Shown here: in pieces, positions 1-11,817 of the stretch
Position numbering within the stretch: position 1 is the first letter of the stretch
Layout of the letters: every line of letters begins with the position of its first letter
DNA from: Symsagittifera roscoffensis
Lineage: Eukaryota; Xenacoelomorpha; Acoela; Convolutidae
NCBI RefSeq assembly: GCF_963678635.1
Contig: NC_087070.1
Location: 19,375,318-19,439,317, forward strand
Direction of reading: 5' to 3'
DNA: 64,000 bases
The notes under the pieces: generated by a model
Database searches by the model: none
Seen by the model: the letters and a program-made list of their open reading frames with translations, nothing else
Told to the model about the DNA's origin: nothing
Program-made: the position numbers and the translations under genes

Positions 1-130
1 ATTAAAATTCACAGTGGAATTAAAAAATTTTCACCTTTTGATCCAGTTTTCTCAAACTGTTCTGAAAAATCGATGATTTATAAGGCGATACCTTGTTTTC
101 TGTAAAAGTCCTTATTTCATCGCGTACCAA
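1..130 (+). repeat. Partial copy of the AT-rich ~400-bp dispersed repeat (family A)
   Basis: The stretch containing TTGATCCAGTTTTCTCAAA matches the middle of the family seen in fuller form at 1180-1565, 12113-12590, 38975-39405, 45085-45495 and 48131-48525. Only the central part is present and the window edge cuts it. A minus-strand open frame of 88 codons (20-286) overlaps it and is more likely chance than a gene. Confidence 0.5.
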
Positions 131-818
131 ATCATAGCTAAAAAATGCGTAATGAAACAATAATTGTCTTCTTTCGAGCTCTTCCAAAGTGTTTGCATTT
201 TGGAAGAGCTCGGAAAATGAATATTTTTGGCCCAAATTGATCAGTTTGTAGATAGATATCAACATAGTTCGGTGATATGTTAGCATAGGTCAGATGAACA
301 ATTAAGAATGCCTTGAAATCAGAAAGTTCCCAGAGATTCGAAGCGGATCATTGGTGCGTTGGTTGCTTGCTCTAGCCGCTATACATTAACCAGTCAGGTG
401 AAAATATCGAGACCGGTGAAAATATCATAGTTTATCAAGGAAATTCCAGACCGTGAATTTTACAGAAAGACATTTAAATACCCAAAAAAGACTGATCTTA
501 TAAACGGGCGGTATGTAGTTTTTAGTGAGTTATGAAATTTTTAAAGATATATTATAATCTTCGTCATGAAATCTTTCTCACCAAAAAAATTCATCTAGGC
601 GAGACCGAAAGCTTTCATGGCTATGGTTGATGGCTATATTTTGAGTTATATCGATGGTATGAAAGCCCGTTATGGTAACCTTGAAAATTTTTACTGTGGT
701 CTACAGACTACCGGCCTGGGAGCTTTCGGACCAAATTTTTGTGCCCGTTGAAATTTATTGATTTTGTCCCACTTTTTGTCAACGTACTTTCCGGGTGTTT
801 TATTTCGGTAACTTTTGC

Positions 819-882
819 AATGAATGTATAGCAATGAATGTATAGCAATGAATGTAGCAAAAGAGCAATGAATGTATAGTGA
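819..882 (+). repeat. Short tandem repeat, unit AGCAATGAATGTAT
   Basis: Four slightly imperfect copies of AGCAATGAATGTAT follow one another; the third is shortened and followed by AAAG. This is a simple minisatellite with no coding frame. Confidence 0.8.
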
Positions 883-1179
883 CAGATTGGCTACGGTATC
901 AGTGCTGTGAATCGTGATCTGTCAGTGCCATATCAGTACCAGCAAGTGAATATCAGTGACAGTTTTTTTTCACAGCGCTTCTTTACTGAATCGTTCAAAA
1001 TCAAAAATCTAAGCAGGCATACACAGTCAAAAAATGAAAAAAGTTTGATCAAAAAGCCAAAAAAAAAGGCTTTTTATTCCAAAAAATGTCAGTGCCTGGC
1101 ATTTATTTTTTTTACTGCGAGTATCAGTGCCGTCAGTGCTTGAGATTTCTCAGACACTGTGGCCACCCTGAGTGAGTGC

Positions 1180-1565
1180 TTTTATATATGATGAATTGTA
1201 TCTTTGTTTTTTAAGGAAAATGTCTTAAAATTTGTTAACGTTCAATTTGGATTTGTGCCGTTTGACTTTTGATTTTTTAAATGTTCAATTCTTCTTTTCC
1301 CGTGTTAAAAGGAAGGCAAACTCTGCTATTGACTAGCAAAAATCTAAAGGTCACGAAAAACGTGATCGATTTCTAGTTTCCAAAAAAGAATTTAATTATC
1401 AGATTTCCTAGGGGAATTAAAAATTTACCTATTGATCCAGTTTTTTTTTTCAAATTGGGTGAATTTCAGCAAAAAAGCATCGATTGTAAATTGATCTTGA
1501 AATTCAAAGAATTTTAAGGGCACACATTTTTTTCTCTAAATGGCGAAAGTTGAAGTTATTTCATA
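1180..1565 (+). repeat. Family A AT-rich dispersed repeat
   Basis: The copy carries the family landmarks in order: GAAAATGTCTTAAAATTTGT, AAAGGAAGGCAAACTCTGC, GGTCACGAAAAACGTGATCG, then TTGATCCAG. The landmark order matches the copies at 12113, 38975, 45085 and 48131. No protein is encoded. From the copy at 48131 the family appears to be a MITE with terminal AAGAGTAATGAACG repeats, but this copy has lost clear ends. Confidence 0.7.
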
Positions 1566-1897
1566 AAACTTTAGATTTTTGATTTCATTTTAATCTGACT
1601 TCATTTCTGTTGCTAAAAGGAGGCAAACTCAACTATCGAGCAGCAGAAGTGTAAAAGTCACAAAAAACGTGATCGACTTCTAGTTTTGAAGGGAAAATCA
1701 TTATCAGATTTCCCAGTGAAAACAATTTTTTTTCTATTGAACCAGTTTTCTCAAATTGAGTTAATTTTATCAAAACTTAATTTGTTCAAAACTTCAAGGC
1801 CTGTACTATGAAATTCGAAAGCTAACGGTTTTGAAAATTTTTTTTATGTACCCCTACGTTCATAAATTTTTTCGAACTGTCAGTTGGCTATCTTTTT
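1566..1897 (+). repeat. Family A AT-rich dispersed repeat, second adjacent copy
   Basis: A second copy follows directly: AAAAGGAGGCAAACTCAAC, CACAAAAAACGTGATCGAC, and the 3' landmark GAACTGTCAGTTGGCTAT at its end. The two copies in head-to-tail order suggest a local duplication or two independent insertions. Confidence 0.65.
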
Positions 1898-2099
1898 GGT
1901 TGCTTACTCTCTGATTTTTTTTAAAGTGCGTGGAAGTAGTTTTCATTTTATCTAGTTTGGTTTAGGTTTGAGCAATTTCATTTGAAATTGATTCACGGTA
2001 TTGTTTTGGTGAAATTTTCTAAAAAATTTTTAAACTAATTTTGACTTGACTGTTCGCTATACGAAGATGTGTTTTTTTCCTCAACGGGCACCTTTTTTT

Positions 2100-2260
2100 A
2101 CTGTAATTACCCTTGCGATAAGCAAGGGTATACCAATCGGGTACTATACTTTTCTCCCGTAAATAACTTTGTTCACAGAACTCATTTCCTGGATTCATTC
2201 ATCTACTGGGTCTTTCTGTTGCAACAGATATATTGTGAGCAAGTTCTCATTTTTAAAGAT
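2100..2260 (+). repeat. Dispersed repeat with CCTTGCGATAAGCAAGGGTA hairpin
   Basis: CCTTGCGATAAGCAAGG forms a short hairpin and is followed by a GGGTACTA tract and TAACTTTGTTCACAG. The same order recurs at about 47198-47290. It is a two-copy dispersed element of unknown class. Confidence 0.55.
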
Positions 2261-2814
2261 CCGTTCTAATCGAACTTGCTTTTTTTGTTGGTTAAGATTT
2301 TACCAACGCGGTTTTTTTGGCTCAAATTTCTTAGTCTTGTGTTATATCAATTGAGTGGCCTCTTATTTCGTCACTTGAGGACCGATTTTTTTTGTGTGTG
2401 CGTGTGTGAGTGTTCTGAGGAAATTTTTTATCAGCTTTGAATTTTTTTCGGCATTAATGGTTTCTGCTCAGGTAGGTTCAGCTTTGTTACCCCTCGTTAA
2501 CCCTAAATTCTAATTCCATCATTTTTCGTAATATCGTCAGTCCGTTTCGATTCTAGTCGAGACCTGGTTATTTTGCAAGCTGGAAATTTTTGGCTAATTT
2601 AACTTATTGTCCGTCTGCTTGTTTTTTTTTCCGGCTTAGCTCAGCATTAAGGTTTTTTAAATTCGGTATTTTTTGTGTACGTGTGTGTGTTCTGTGGGAA
2701 AAAAAGACTTGGATATTTTTTATCTGCTGAGAATTTTTTTGGCATTAAAGGTTTCTGCTTAGCTATTTTCGGCTTGTAAATCATAAATTGTTTATTATAA
2801 ATACGAATTCAATC

Positions 2815-3295
2815 AACCATCTGGCGTAGAGTTAACACAAACGTTTGAAGTGGCAAAGGCGGGCGGTTCGAATCCGGGTGGGACTTGTTTCTTTCCAAAC
2901 TAGAGTTTTTTTTTGCTTTTTGTACTATCGTCTGTCTATTTTGATTCCAGTCATTTTAATTCCAGTTGAGACCTGTGTTTTCCAAATCGAATTTTTTTCG
3001 CTAATTCAGATTATTGTCCGGCTGCTTGTTTTTTTTCGGCTTACCCTGCTTTACGTTTTTTTTTGAAAATGCGGGTTCTTTCAACCATTCCGAACGCTTT
3101 TTGTAAAGTTTCTAATAGTAGAGGTAATTTTGTTCTGGATATTTTGGGCGTTTGTTGCATTTTTTAAATCAATTTTAATGACAAAAACGATTTTTTTTCT
3201 TTTCATTTCTCTTTTAATTTTAATCATAATTATTCATTTTTGTATCGCAAGTGGTTTGAAGCTTAGCTCCACCTCTGTGTTTAATTTGTTGTGAT
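2815..3295 (+). repeat. tRNA-derived SINE-like element
   Basis: Positions 2865-2875 read GGTTCGAATCC, a perfect RNA polymerase III B box. A possible A box (TGGCGTAGAGTTAAC) lies about 40 bases upstream. The 3' part at about 3245-3290 (GAAGCTTAGCTCCACCTCTG) resembles the tails of the SINE copies at 42172 and 44336 and a tail at 49070. I cannot fold a proper tRNA cloverleaf, so this is a SINE head and not a tRNA gene. Confidence 0.5.
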
Positions 3296-3954
3296 CCAGC
3301 TGGCTTATATCTCTGCAAGTTCTTTTTTGTGGTAAATGTTTGAAACTTTTCTTGTTTTGAATTATGTTTTTCAATTTTTGTTTCTGATCTTAATAGCAAG
3401 AAATGGATAGAGCCTTTTCATATCAGCAATTATTCTTGTTTGTTTAATTTTTTTTTCTCAAATTTTATTGGCTTTTTTATTTTTTGTTACTTGACTGCCT
3501 GGTCGTCATCTAACAAAAATTAAAAAACGCCAGGCAAAATTTTGGAAAAAATGAAGGAATAGAAAAAAACAAATGCACAACCAAAAACAACTGGTGATTT
3601 TTGCCTTGGAAAAAATTATAACCATGTCATAATTGTCCGGATCAATAATTTCGAGTTGTCGGCAAGGATATCCAGGGGCTGTTCAGGTAGCACAGCATTT
3701 TCCGACCATACTAGTATGTTTTATTTTCAATTTTATGTTTTTTTTTGCGAGTTGTGTGATAAAAGGATCTGATGAAAACCTAGAATTTAGACACAATACT
3801 CAGTCATAGTAAGAAGACAGAATAAGGCAATGGTTTTACTTAAAAAAACAAAAAATCAAAAAAAAATTCAAAACAATTTTCTGAAAGATTCATTTTTTTG
3901 CAGAAATTTTGAAGCTTTCATTCCAAAGATGGCGCTAAAAAACTTCGAAAAAAA

Positions 3955-4412
3955 TTTTTAATGGAGTTAAACTAATGTATTAGGGAATATTCTTCTACAA
4001 TAAGCTTGCTCGCTTGCTTTACTCGCTCGAAATTGACGAAAACTCGAAAATTTCAAACCGGTTTTTCTCGACACTGGGACAACTTATTGAAATTTAAAAA
4101 AATATATCGTTCAAATCGCGGCTGAAAGGAATTTAATATGATATTTTGTTCCACCCGTTACGATAATTTTTTGCAGAAAGTATTTGTGGTTCAAAAACAA
4201 ATAACCCTGCTCGCTCACCATATTCGCTCAAAATTTTCAAACTGATTTTTCTCGACCCTGAAATCTTTTTTTATGTCGTTCAAATGACGACTGAAAGCGC
4301 TTTTATATCGCTGGAATCTTTCGAATGGTTTTTTGGTACCTGATTTTGCGGAGAAAACTAAAACAACCGAATACAAAATTCCTCGCCATTATCAATTGTC
4401 GGAACAAAAACC
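3955..4412 (+). repeat. Arm of a long-inverted-repeat DNA element (family B), right end
   Basis: The arm contains GGTACCTGATTTTGCGGAG, ACCGAATACAAAATTCCTC and ends GTCGGAACAAAAAC. Related arms lie at 4567-4745 (inverted), 7595-7770 and 8660-8820 (inverted pair), 32110-32440 and 49290-49490. Here the arm's outer end faces the outer end of the arm at 4567, so two elements lie end to end. Confidence 0.6.
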
Positions 4413-4566
4413 GAGTTTTTTTTTCTGTTCGAGAGGTGCTTTCACTATTTGTTAGTGCAATGGTCTGCAATCTTGTCGATCGTTTTCTTTGTTTTAATTC
4501 GCAATCATGACGTACAGTATCACCGTGTACAATGGTGAAATTTTTTTGAAAGCCATTTTATGCGAA

Positions 4567-4745
4567 AGTAAAGATTGTTCCGACAATTAAACATGGAGGA
4601 GTTTTGTATTCGGGTGTGTTTTAGTTTTTCTTTTGTTTTTTTTGTATTTCAAGCAAAATCAGATAGCACAAATAATCATCAGACAGGGTCGAGTGATGCA
4701 TCATATTAAAGCCTTTCTAGTGATTCGAACGACATTTAAAAATTT
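4567..4745 (-). repeat. Arm of long-inverted-repeat DNA element (family B), inverted
   Basis: TTGTTCCGACAATTAAACAT, GGAGGAGTTTTGTATTCGGG and GATTCGAACGACATTTAAAA are the reverse complement of the arm ending at 4412. About 155 bases separate the two outer ends. Confidence 0.6.
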
Positions 4746-5315
4746 GAAATGTTTGAAAACCGCTTTGAAATGTTTGATTTTTCGTCTTGTTAAAAGGAAG
4801 CTTCATATAGCTCTTCTCTGGCAAAAATTCTTTCAAAAAAAATTAAATTTTTTCGTGCAAAAAATTTTCTACACGTTCGTACAGTTGTATCATCAAACTA
4901 CCGGCTATCTGTGTTTTGAATAGTTTTTGGTTTGGGTAAAAAAGTTCGAGAAAACCATCTGAAACCTTTGTTGTGAGTGATATAAAGCTTTGAATTCAAT
5001 CAATTTGAATATCGACCATTTCTTTAGTTTTAATTTTCTTGGCTGCTTGGGTTAAAGTTTTGTGCAGCCCTCAGTGATTGTCGATAGTAACCTTTTTTTT
5101 CATTCATACTTTTTTATCACTGAATTCTATTGTAGCTCTATGCTTGCTATTTTTGGATCCGTAGTTCTTCTTGTTGAAATTCGGTTTGTTTTGGTGAATT
5201 CCCAAGATCGAAAATTGAATGAATGCTATACTAACCATGTTTTTATTGGTTCCGATGTTCTCACGACTATCACAATTACAAAATGGTTCTAAATGCTAAA
5301 CTGGGACTGTTTCAG

Positions 5316-5575
5316 AAATTAGAAAATACAAAGGTGACCCCACTACTCCAGTTAAAGACCGACAGGATGCACATGACAAAGACTCTGGAGTCGCGGTAGA
5401 CGATGTGCATCCCGTGTTGAAGGGCGGTAACATTGAACAGCATGTGGATAATCATGAGCCTGAAGTGAACAGTGGTGGTGACGCAGTGTCGTCGGTTGCT
5501 CAGAAGGGAACGGGAGAGGGCGAAGGGAAAAAGGAAGATAGAAGTGCAATTTTGGCACAGTTTTTGGCCCAACAG
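5316..5575 (+). CDS. Exon of the acidic protein gene (first recognisable)
   Basis: The acceptor is TTTCAG before 5316 and the donor GTGTGT follows CAACAG at 5575. It starts with two bases completing a split codon and ends in phase 0. Its translation begins IRKYKGDPTTPVKDRQ and ends SAILAQFLAQQ. Confidence 0.6.
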
Positions 5576-8500
5576 GTGTGTTCCTGTTTCAGTCTCTTTA
5601 TGAAGTGATGGGAAGAAACTATAGATTTGGGTGTTTTTTTTGTATCTCCTTAAGTAAGTAAGAACGAATGTTTGTTTTTCAAGTTTGAACGGGCATAAAT
5701 GGGGTTTTGAGGATTAATCTCTTGTTTCAAGATCCAATGCTGCTAAGGAGAAACGCTGATTTTAGAAATGACGCGAAAAAAGCTGGCTGAAGTTTTCAGG
5801 ATTCATATTGAAAAAAAAAACCAATTGATCCTGTCAACCGGAAAAGAAATTTAAAATTCAAAGAGCATTTACGTCATTTTTCAAACATTTTTTTCTCATT
5901 TTTTTAAAATTGTAAGTCAGTTTTTCCAGTTTCCATGAGTTCATTGACACTTCCAACTGTCTTGACTATGTTTCTGTGTATCAAGAATACTTAGTATATA
6001 TTTTCGTTTTTGTTCTATATTTTGTTTTATGCAGACTTTGCCTGAGGCGGGCTCATCGGACGAAGAGGACTCTTCATTCCACTTTGCGCCCAAAGACCAT
6101 TTCGATGATGACCAGACAGACGACGAACCCATCGCCAACAAAGAACAGCCCAAACACCCACTGGTGACCTCGGGTCAGTTAGTTTCCGATCATTGTATGC
6201 CTTAAAATTGAAAATTTTCTTCTCATTCATTGACTGAAGAGGCACGAATTTTATTTCGGAATCTGCGATTCAATGATGGAAAAGGCAGGCGTGTGTTTTG
6301 TTTTAATAAAAGCAGTTCAAAATGTTATTTTTTTGTTGGGAATTTCATATATTTTGCATGTTTCAGACGATAAACCCGCAAGCATTGACGATAATAAAAA
6401 AGGCAAGTGTGCCGTGGACAAGTATTATGGGGAGGATGGGAAGGAGGTTGCTTTCGACGCAGATGACAGAAAAAAATTGAACGAATTGCTGAATGAAATA
6501 GAAAAGATAGCCGAGAGGTGAGTTGTGATAAATTTTCAATAAATGAGGGGGAGGTTGTCGTTTTTTTAAAGAAACTAGATATTAATTTGCGTTGTTAAAC
6601 ATTGCGGATACGTTATTTAACAAAAAAAAATTTCGCGTCAATTGCGTTGGAGCCTATTGCATGTCGTATATCATTCTGAAATTTTCTTTTTTTATTAATT
6701 GTTAGTGTCTTCAACCTTCATTCATAATTTCAAATATCATTCTCCTTATTTGCGTAGTTATTTGTAAAGCAATGTTTGGATATTTACTTTGATTTGATGT
6801 GCAATGCTTAAGGATGTTTGGTAATTCTATTTGCAATGGAGGGTTTATTTACAGGGAAGGACGATTTGAGAAAAATTAATTCTTCGTAAGTTCCACTGTT
6901 CTTGTACATCTTGTACTGTGTCCATGCCTAAATGCCTGCTGTACCTGTTTTTACATGGAATCTGTAACTGCATACTGTAAAAGTCAAAATTGATAATTCC
7001 AAGGTAGTACAAAAATAGTAGCTGTGCTTATAAAATGTTAATGTCCCTGAATAAAAAAAGTTGTTTTCGGAAAAAGCATGCGCTTTCAAATTGCGTTTGG
7101 TTACCTGCTGAAAATGACTGTGATTACTTGGTGAAAATGATGGAAATAATTTTTAATGCTAGCTGTTTTTCGGGACTCGATAATTCGGGGAACACTTATC
7201 GTTTATGTACCTAAATGTCTAGCATGGTTCTGGTGGCGCACGCTTCTTTGAGTATCAAGTTTCAGAACCCTGGTTTTAATAGAGTTTCTGACCGCGACAG
7301 AAATGATTGATTGCTTAATCATAACGTTGCTTAAATGAACATGTTATAATTATCAAAAATTGTTTACTGTCTACTGTTGTCATTTATCTATCAATGTAAA
7401 ACGCAATCTTTTACTGGATCATCCATACAACTCCACTACACCCAGCCCCCTCCAAATCGATTTAGGGGTGAGAAAACGAATTTTTCTCAAGATAATTCAG
7501 AATAGTATGTTATATCACCTGCATAATAGATTTAATTATCAAAACATAGCTAAAACGTCAATGTAACTAGTTTTGTTGCCGTCAAAAAATAATTGCTCCG
7601 ACCATTTGAAAAGAAGGAAGGAACTTAGTATTCGGGTGTGTTTTAGTTTATTTCCTTGTTTTCCACGCAAAATTAGGTACCACAAATAATCATCGGATCG
7701 GGTTGAGTAATATATCATAAAGCCCTTTTAGTTGTGATTCAAAGGAAATTAAGAAATTTTGAAAGATTTTTTTCAGTGTCCAGTAAAATCGGTTTGAAAT
7801 TTTGGGTCTAATTTCAAGCTAATAAGGTGAGCGTGCAGGCTTACAATAGTTTAAGCTTTTTTAGCTTATTTGTGCTTGATTTAAGCCGCGCAAACTTAGT
7901 TTTAATCGAGTAAAGTTAGTTTTTGGAGTTTTTAGCGTCATTTTGGCAATCAAAACTTAATTCGAAAAAATCTGCGATTTGAAAATTATTTTTTTACGAT
8001 TTTTTCCTTTTTTTCTAGTAATTCTTCTAAAAAAAAACTGAATTCCAATTGGCCTTTCTAACTATGACTGTCGAATATGCCTTATTTCTATTTTTTCGCT
8101 CAGTTTTTTGTCACACCACGCAGAAAAAACGGCAGTAGTTTGAAAAACAACGTTTTTCTGTTTTTTTTTAAGACTGGTGGGAACATTCTGTGCTACTTGC
8201 ACTGACCCCCTGTCATTGTTACAGTTTCCGCATGTGTTAAATGCATATTTTATACAGCGTTTTTTTTTCAGAACTAATACATGCTTCGGCGGACATTCTA
8301 GTTCAGTCAGCTAGGGGGGTTGTTACGGTTGATCCCTTTTTATAATTCCAATATCAAATGTCCAAGACTTCTATTGTATAACAAAAGCATCAAAAAGAAT
8401 GAAACTAAACAAGGATAGCCTTAGCACAGAAAATTCCGACCACGGAAACAATTTATTTTTTTTTCACAAGTTGTGATGATTTTTTGGTTTCTATTAGAAA

Positions 8501-10617
8501 GATAATCAAAAAACAAAAACATTTTTGTTTAAGTTTTTTCAAGTCCTAAATAAATTTTTTAAAGTTTTTAAAGAATTTTGGTTGCCAATAAGGCGCTTAA
8601 TTAAGCTGAAAAAACTAAGCTTGCTAGGTTTTTCTCTTAACTGCGGAAGTTTTTGGAATTTATAAGTCGGAATCAAATCACCACTGCAAGGGCTGCAATA
8701 TGATATATCGCTCGACCCCTTCAGGCGATTGTTTATGGTACCTGATTATTCTTGGAAGACATAAAACTAAAACATCCGAACACAAAACTCCTCCCATTTT
8801 CAGTGGCGGGAACAAAAAATAATAAACGAAGTTTTACGATTTCATTCAAAAAGCAACCAACGCATATCTCAATAATTTGCATGACAATTTCTATGATTTT
8901 GAAGTTTTATCCTATGAGACCTTTTGCGCCAGTTTCGTTCAGTCTAGATGATAGATTATCCTAATGGTATCATGTTGCAAATTTGTTCATTGTTTTCATT
9001 CAAGTTATGTCTCTTCACATGTGTGGTTGAAGTGGTACTTGGAAATATCTTTTCCAAACTGATGTCTCAATTAGTATAAAATTCCAATATTCCTCAATTT
9101 GTTATGAGCTTCTTTTGTTGTTGATGAAAATAGCTTAAAATAAAAACCACATGAAAAATTTTAGTTTAAGTATTCGTTTTGAGGCTAAACAGTATGGATT
9201 TCCGGAGAATAAAATCAACTCAAATCATGCAACCGATTTATAACTTGATCGAATAGTTAATACCGGAGAATGTTGAATGAACTGATTTTTTGAGCTTTTT
9301 GTTGCCCAATTGAACGAATGCTGCTATCATGTTTAGTAGAAATATCATTGCGACAGTTGAAGCTATTTTAGTAGTTGACAGTTGACAGGCAATTGATAAC
9401 AATTTAATTTCAATGGATTTGAATTGGTTTCTATCATTTGATTTGCAGCAACTACTTAACGAACTAGTAATGTACTTGTACCAGGATTCGGTTGCACGAT
9501 AAGTTGATGGTAACTGCTGCAATAGATATTTTGTTTTCTGTCTCGTTGGACATTCTTTCTAGTCATTAGTACCATGCAAATATAAACAGTTTAGAGTTTC
9601 CAAATGGAGAGCAAACAAAATGTTTTCTACCATCCTTGTATGTGACATCACAGTAGGTTCCCTCGAGATAGAAGGGCCAAATGAACGAAAGATATATAAA
9701 CCAATCAGGATTCAGTATTCAGAAATTTGAAAGAAAATGGTAACAATTCAGTAAGAGTTGTCGATAATCTAAAGAGTTCACTTGGTTTGAAGTTTTCGGC
9801 CATTTGGACTTTCGGTAATGAGAGTAGTTCCCTGATATATGTTAGAAGAACTAGACAATGTCCCTTCAACGAAGAAAGTAATTTATGCCTCTGTTATCTG
9901 ACGTATAACGAAGGTTCTGTTTGATGAAAATTTGATGCGAAATAGGGCTTTAAGCGCAATTGGGATCCTTAAATTGAAACAGTTATACTACGGTGTTTGC
10001 ATAAAATTAGGTATTTGGAACAAAAAGCGAAGTCAAATGAATGCATTTTTTTGGTAGTGAAGAAGATCCGTTTTGATGCTTTTGCATACAATGTTAAAGG
10101 GTTGTATACAAAACGAAAATTTTTGGCGTTGAATGCAAAATTAGCCTCACAACGAAAAAAGAAATTTGGAGGCGTTTTTTTAAATATGGTGCTATAACAT
10201 AGTACATGGCTCCCTGATTAGAATTCGCCCACTATTATTTCATGTTATCTTGTCTATAATAGTTAGTCAAGTTTGTTCAAATCAAATCTCTTAATAAATT
10301 TGTACTTTGTTAAACTGCATGTTGATGTCAATCGGACTGGTATTGTGTTTGTCCTTAAACTCTTTGAACCTCGAATGCGATTTTACAATGTTCGATATGA
10401 ACCACTTCACAATTTAAAATTGGGTTTGCACTAATAATGGTTGCAAACCTTAAGTCATGGATTTGGCGAACTTGCAGATTAAATGCTCGTAAAGAAGCTT
10501 TGCAAAAAAGGCCGTTGGAGAATAGCAAATTTTTATTTCTTCGTAGTTTTCTTACTTGTAAATTTCTGTTTTTTTAGCCAAGATCTTTTCGAAAATGCCC
10601 CGCCTGCGAAGAGCTGA
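5316..10617 (+). CDS. Acidic protein of unknown function, 3' part of gene (four exons)
   Basis: Four exons join in frame: 5316-5575, 6035-6173, 6367-6517 and 10578-10617. All introns are GT-AG, with phases 0, 1 and 2 agreeing at each junction, and the frame ends at TGA 10615-10617. They encode the last ~196 residues of a hydrophilic, acidic protein. It has a G/E/K-rich stretch, the segment AGSSDEEDSSFHF (casein-kinase-2-like serine cluster), an acidic DDDQTDDE run, KYYGEDGKEV, and a helical segment LNELLNEIEKIAE just before the end FENAPPAKS. The first exon starts with two bases of a split codon, so more exons lie upstream; I could not identify them. I do not recognise the family. Coding exons stand out by higher GC and absence of T-runs compared with the introns. 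Confidence 0.6.
6035..6173 (+). CDS. Exon of the acidic protein gene
   Basis: The acceptor is TTATGCAG and the donor GTCAGT. It enters in phase 0 and leaves after one base. It encodes TLPEAGSSDEEDSSFHFAPK followed by an aspartate-rich tract. Confidence 0.65.
6367..6517 (+). CDS. Exon of the acidic protein gene
   Basis: The acceptor is GTTTCAG and the donor GTGAGT after GAGAG. The split GAC codon at the start and AGC codon at the end match the neighbouring exons. It encodes DDKPASIDDN, KYYGEDGKEV and a leucine/glutamate helix. Confidence 0.65.
6518..10577 (+). other. Long intron of the acidic protein gene
   Basis: No exon-like segment is evident in these 4 kb, and the phases of the flanking exons join directly. 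It holds the long-inverted-repeat element at 7595-8825. AT-rich sequence with short chance open frames fills the rest. An additional in-phase exon cannot be excluded. Confidence 0.45.
7595..8825. mobile_element. Non-autonomous DNA element with long inverted repeats (family B)
   Basis: The left arm (about 7595-7770) starts GCTCCGACCATTTGAAAAG and includes TTCGGGTGTGTTTTAGTTT and AGGTACCACAAATAATC. The right arm (about 8660-8820) is its imperfect reverse complement, with GGTACCTGATTATTC, AAACATCCGAACACAAAAC and GTGGCGGGAACAAAA. The interior has no transposase. A smaller inverted pair lies inside: GGGAACATTCTGTGCTACT near 8177 and TTAGCACAGAAAATTCCGAC near 8421, suggesting a nested second element. 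The arms are 160-200 bases long, as in foldback or long-TIR MITEs. Confidence 0.65.
10578..10617 (+). CDS. Last coding exon of the acidic protein gene
   Basis: After acceptor TTTTTTTAG the exon completes AGC and reads QDLFENAPPAKS then TGA at 10615-10617. Only 40 bases are coding; the exon continues as 3' UTR. Confidence 0.6.
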
Positions 10618-10758
10618 AGAGACTTTTTCAAGGAAACGGACCGGACAAAAACAGCCTCTCTGACCTTCGGAAAACATAATTTAATCATTCAAAGATTTTG
10701 TTGTTTGGTTGGCTGCGTGCCGTAAATATCTTTCATTTAGTTCAATCATTCATAGCTC

Positions 10759-10764
10759 AATAAA
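10759..10764 (+). terminator. Polyadenylation signal AATAAA, acidic protein gene
   Basis: AATAAA lies about 140 bases after the TGA stop at 10617, a normal distance. Transcript end not verifiable from sequence. Confidence 0.5.
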
Positions 10765-11815
10765 TTATCAAATTTTAATGTACATTTGCTTAGAGTTTCT
10801 AATAGTTTTTGTTCATCAAGAGTTATTTGACTGGGAGATAATATTGTTTTTTTTTTATTTTAATCAAGACATATGTTTCATTTGAAGAAACGTTTAGTCA
10901 GCCTTAAGAACAGTGTTTTTTAAAGAATCAATGATAAAGGCAGTTTTATCTCCTGCAGTGAAACCTAAGTTTGCCGATATTGTGTCATAAACGTTTTTGT
11001 GGTTTCGTTCGATTTTGACTTGGTTATGTTATGGGATGTTCAATTTTCCACGAATTACTAATTGGTATCAGAATTTGAATTGCTTGACCTTTCCTTGCTA
11101 TGTAGATGTAGACAATTGTTTTGGTTTTTACATTTTAAGCTGTATAACCTGTTCTATGCTGTGCTGGTCATTTTGCTTCGACATTTATTTTTTGCTCATC
11201 AAAAAAGTTCCCGGTGTTTGATGTAACGAGCAAAACTACACCAGTTTACAATTATTAAGTACCCTTAACATTCCTACCTTGGTGAAAGTGCTCTAAATAA
11301 TTTTTATATGATGAATTTCGATCGTGAGATGTCTTAATTAAAAGTTTGAGATATCTAGCTTTAAAATAAACGTTTTGAAATGCCGTACGTACTGGGCAAA
11401 TTAAAAGGAAATTAAGGACATATTTGCTTACCTTGACTTATAATATAATACGTTGAGTATCTATAACAGAAGATACTAATAAGATTATCCGTGAGCATAT
11501 ATTCCACCACAAAGGTATTTATTATTTAAATGCAATACCAAATGCTCTATGGGCGTATTAGGCAGTTTTTAGAGAGGATAGTGGTTAACAAAAGTTGTTA
11601 GGGACCATGATTATGTAAAAAGCATGAATCTTCGAGAAGCTTTTTCAATCCAATTAATCTACTATATACTTGAATGTTTCTGTCATGCATCTCGCCAGGG
11701 TTATACCATCTTAATGCTGTTCTTGCATTGAACGACAGAGTTTTTGGACGCATAAGCTGTATCGTATGTTGCAATGCTTAGAAAAAATTGCGATTTTCCA
11801 GTTAATGGAATCCAT
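10765..11815. other. Intergenic, no recognisable gene
   Basis: The stretch is AT-rich with stop codons in all frames except short chance runs. From about 11580 to 11815 its sequence (GTTAGGGACCATGATTA, TATGTTGCAATGCTT) matches 12600-12720, the flank of the second minisatellite block. Confidence 0.5.
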
Positions 11816-11817
11816 TC

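Noticed and set aside
9690-9705. TATA-box-like GATATATAAACC as a promoter
   Set aside because: It is in the long intron of the acidic protein gene with no gene start downstream; such words are common in AT-rich DNA.
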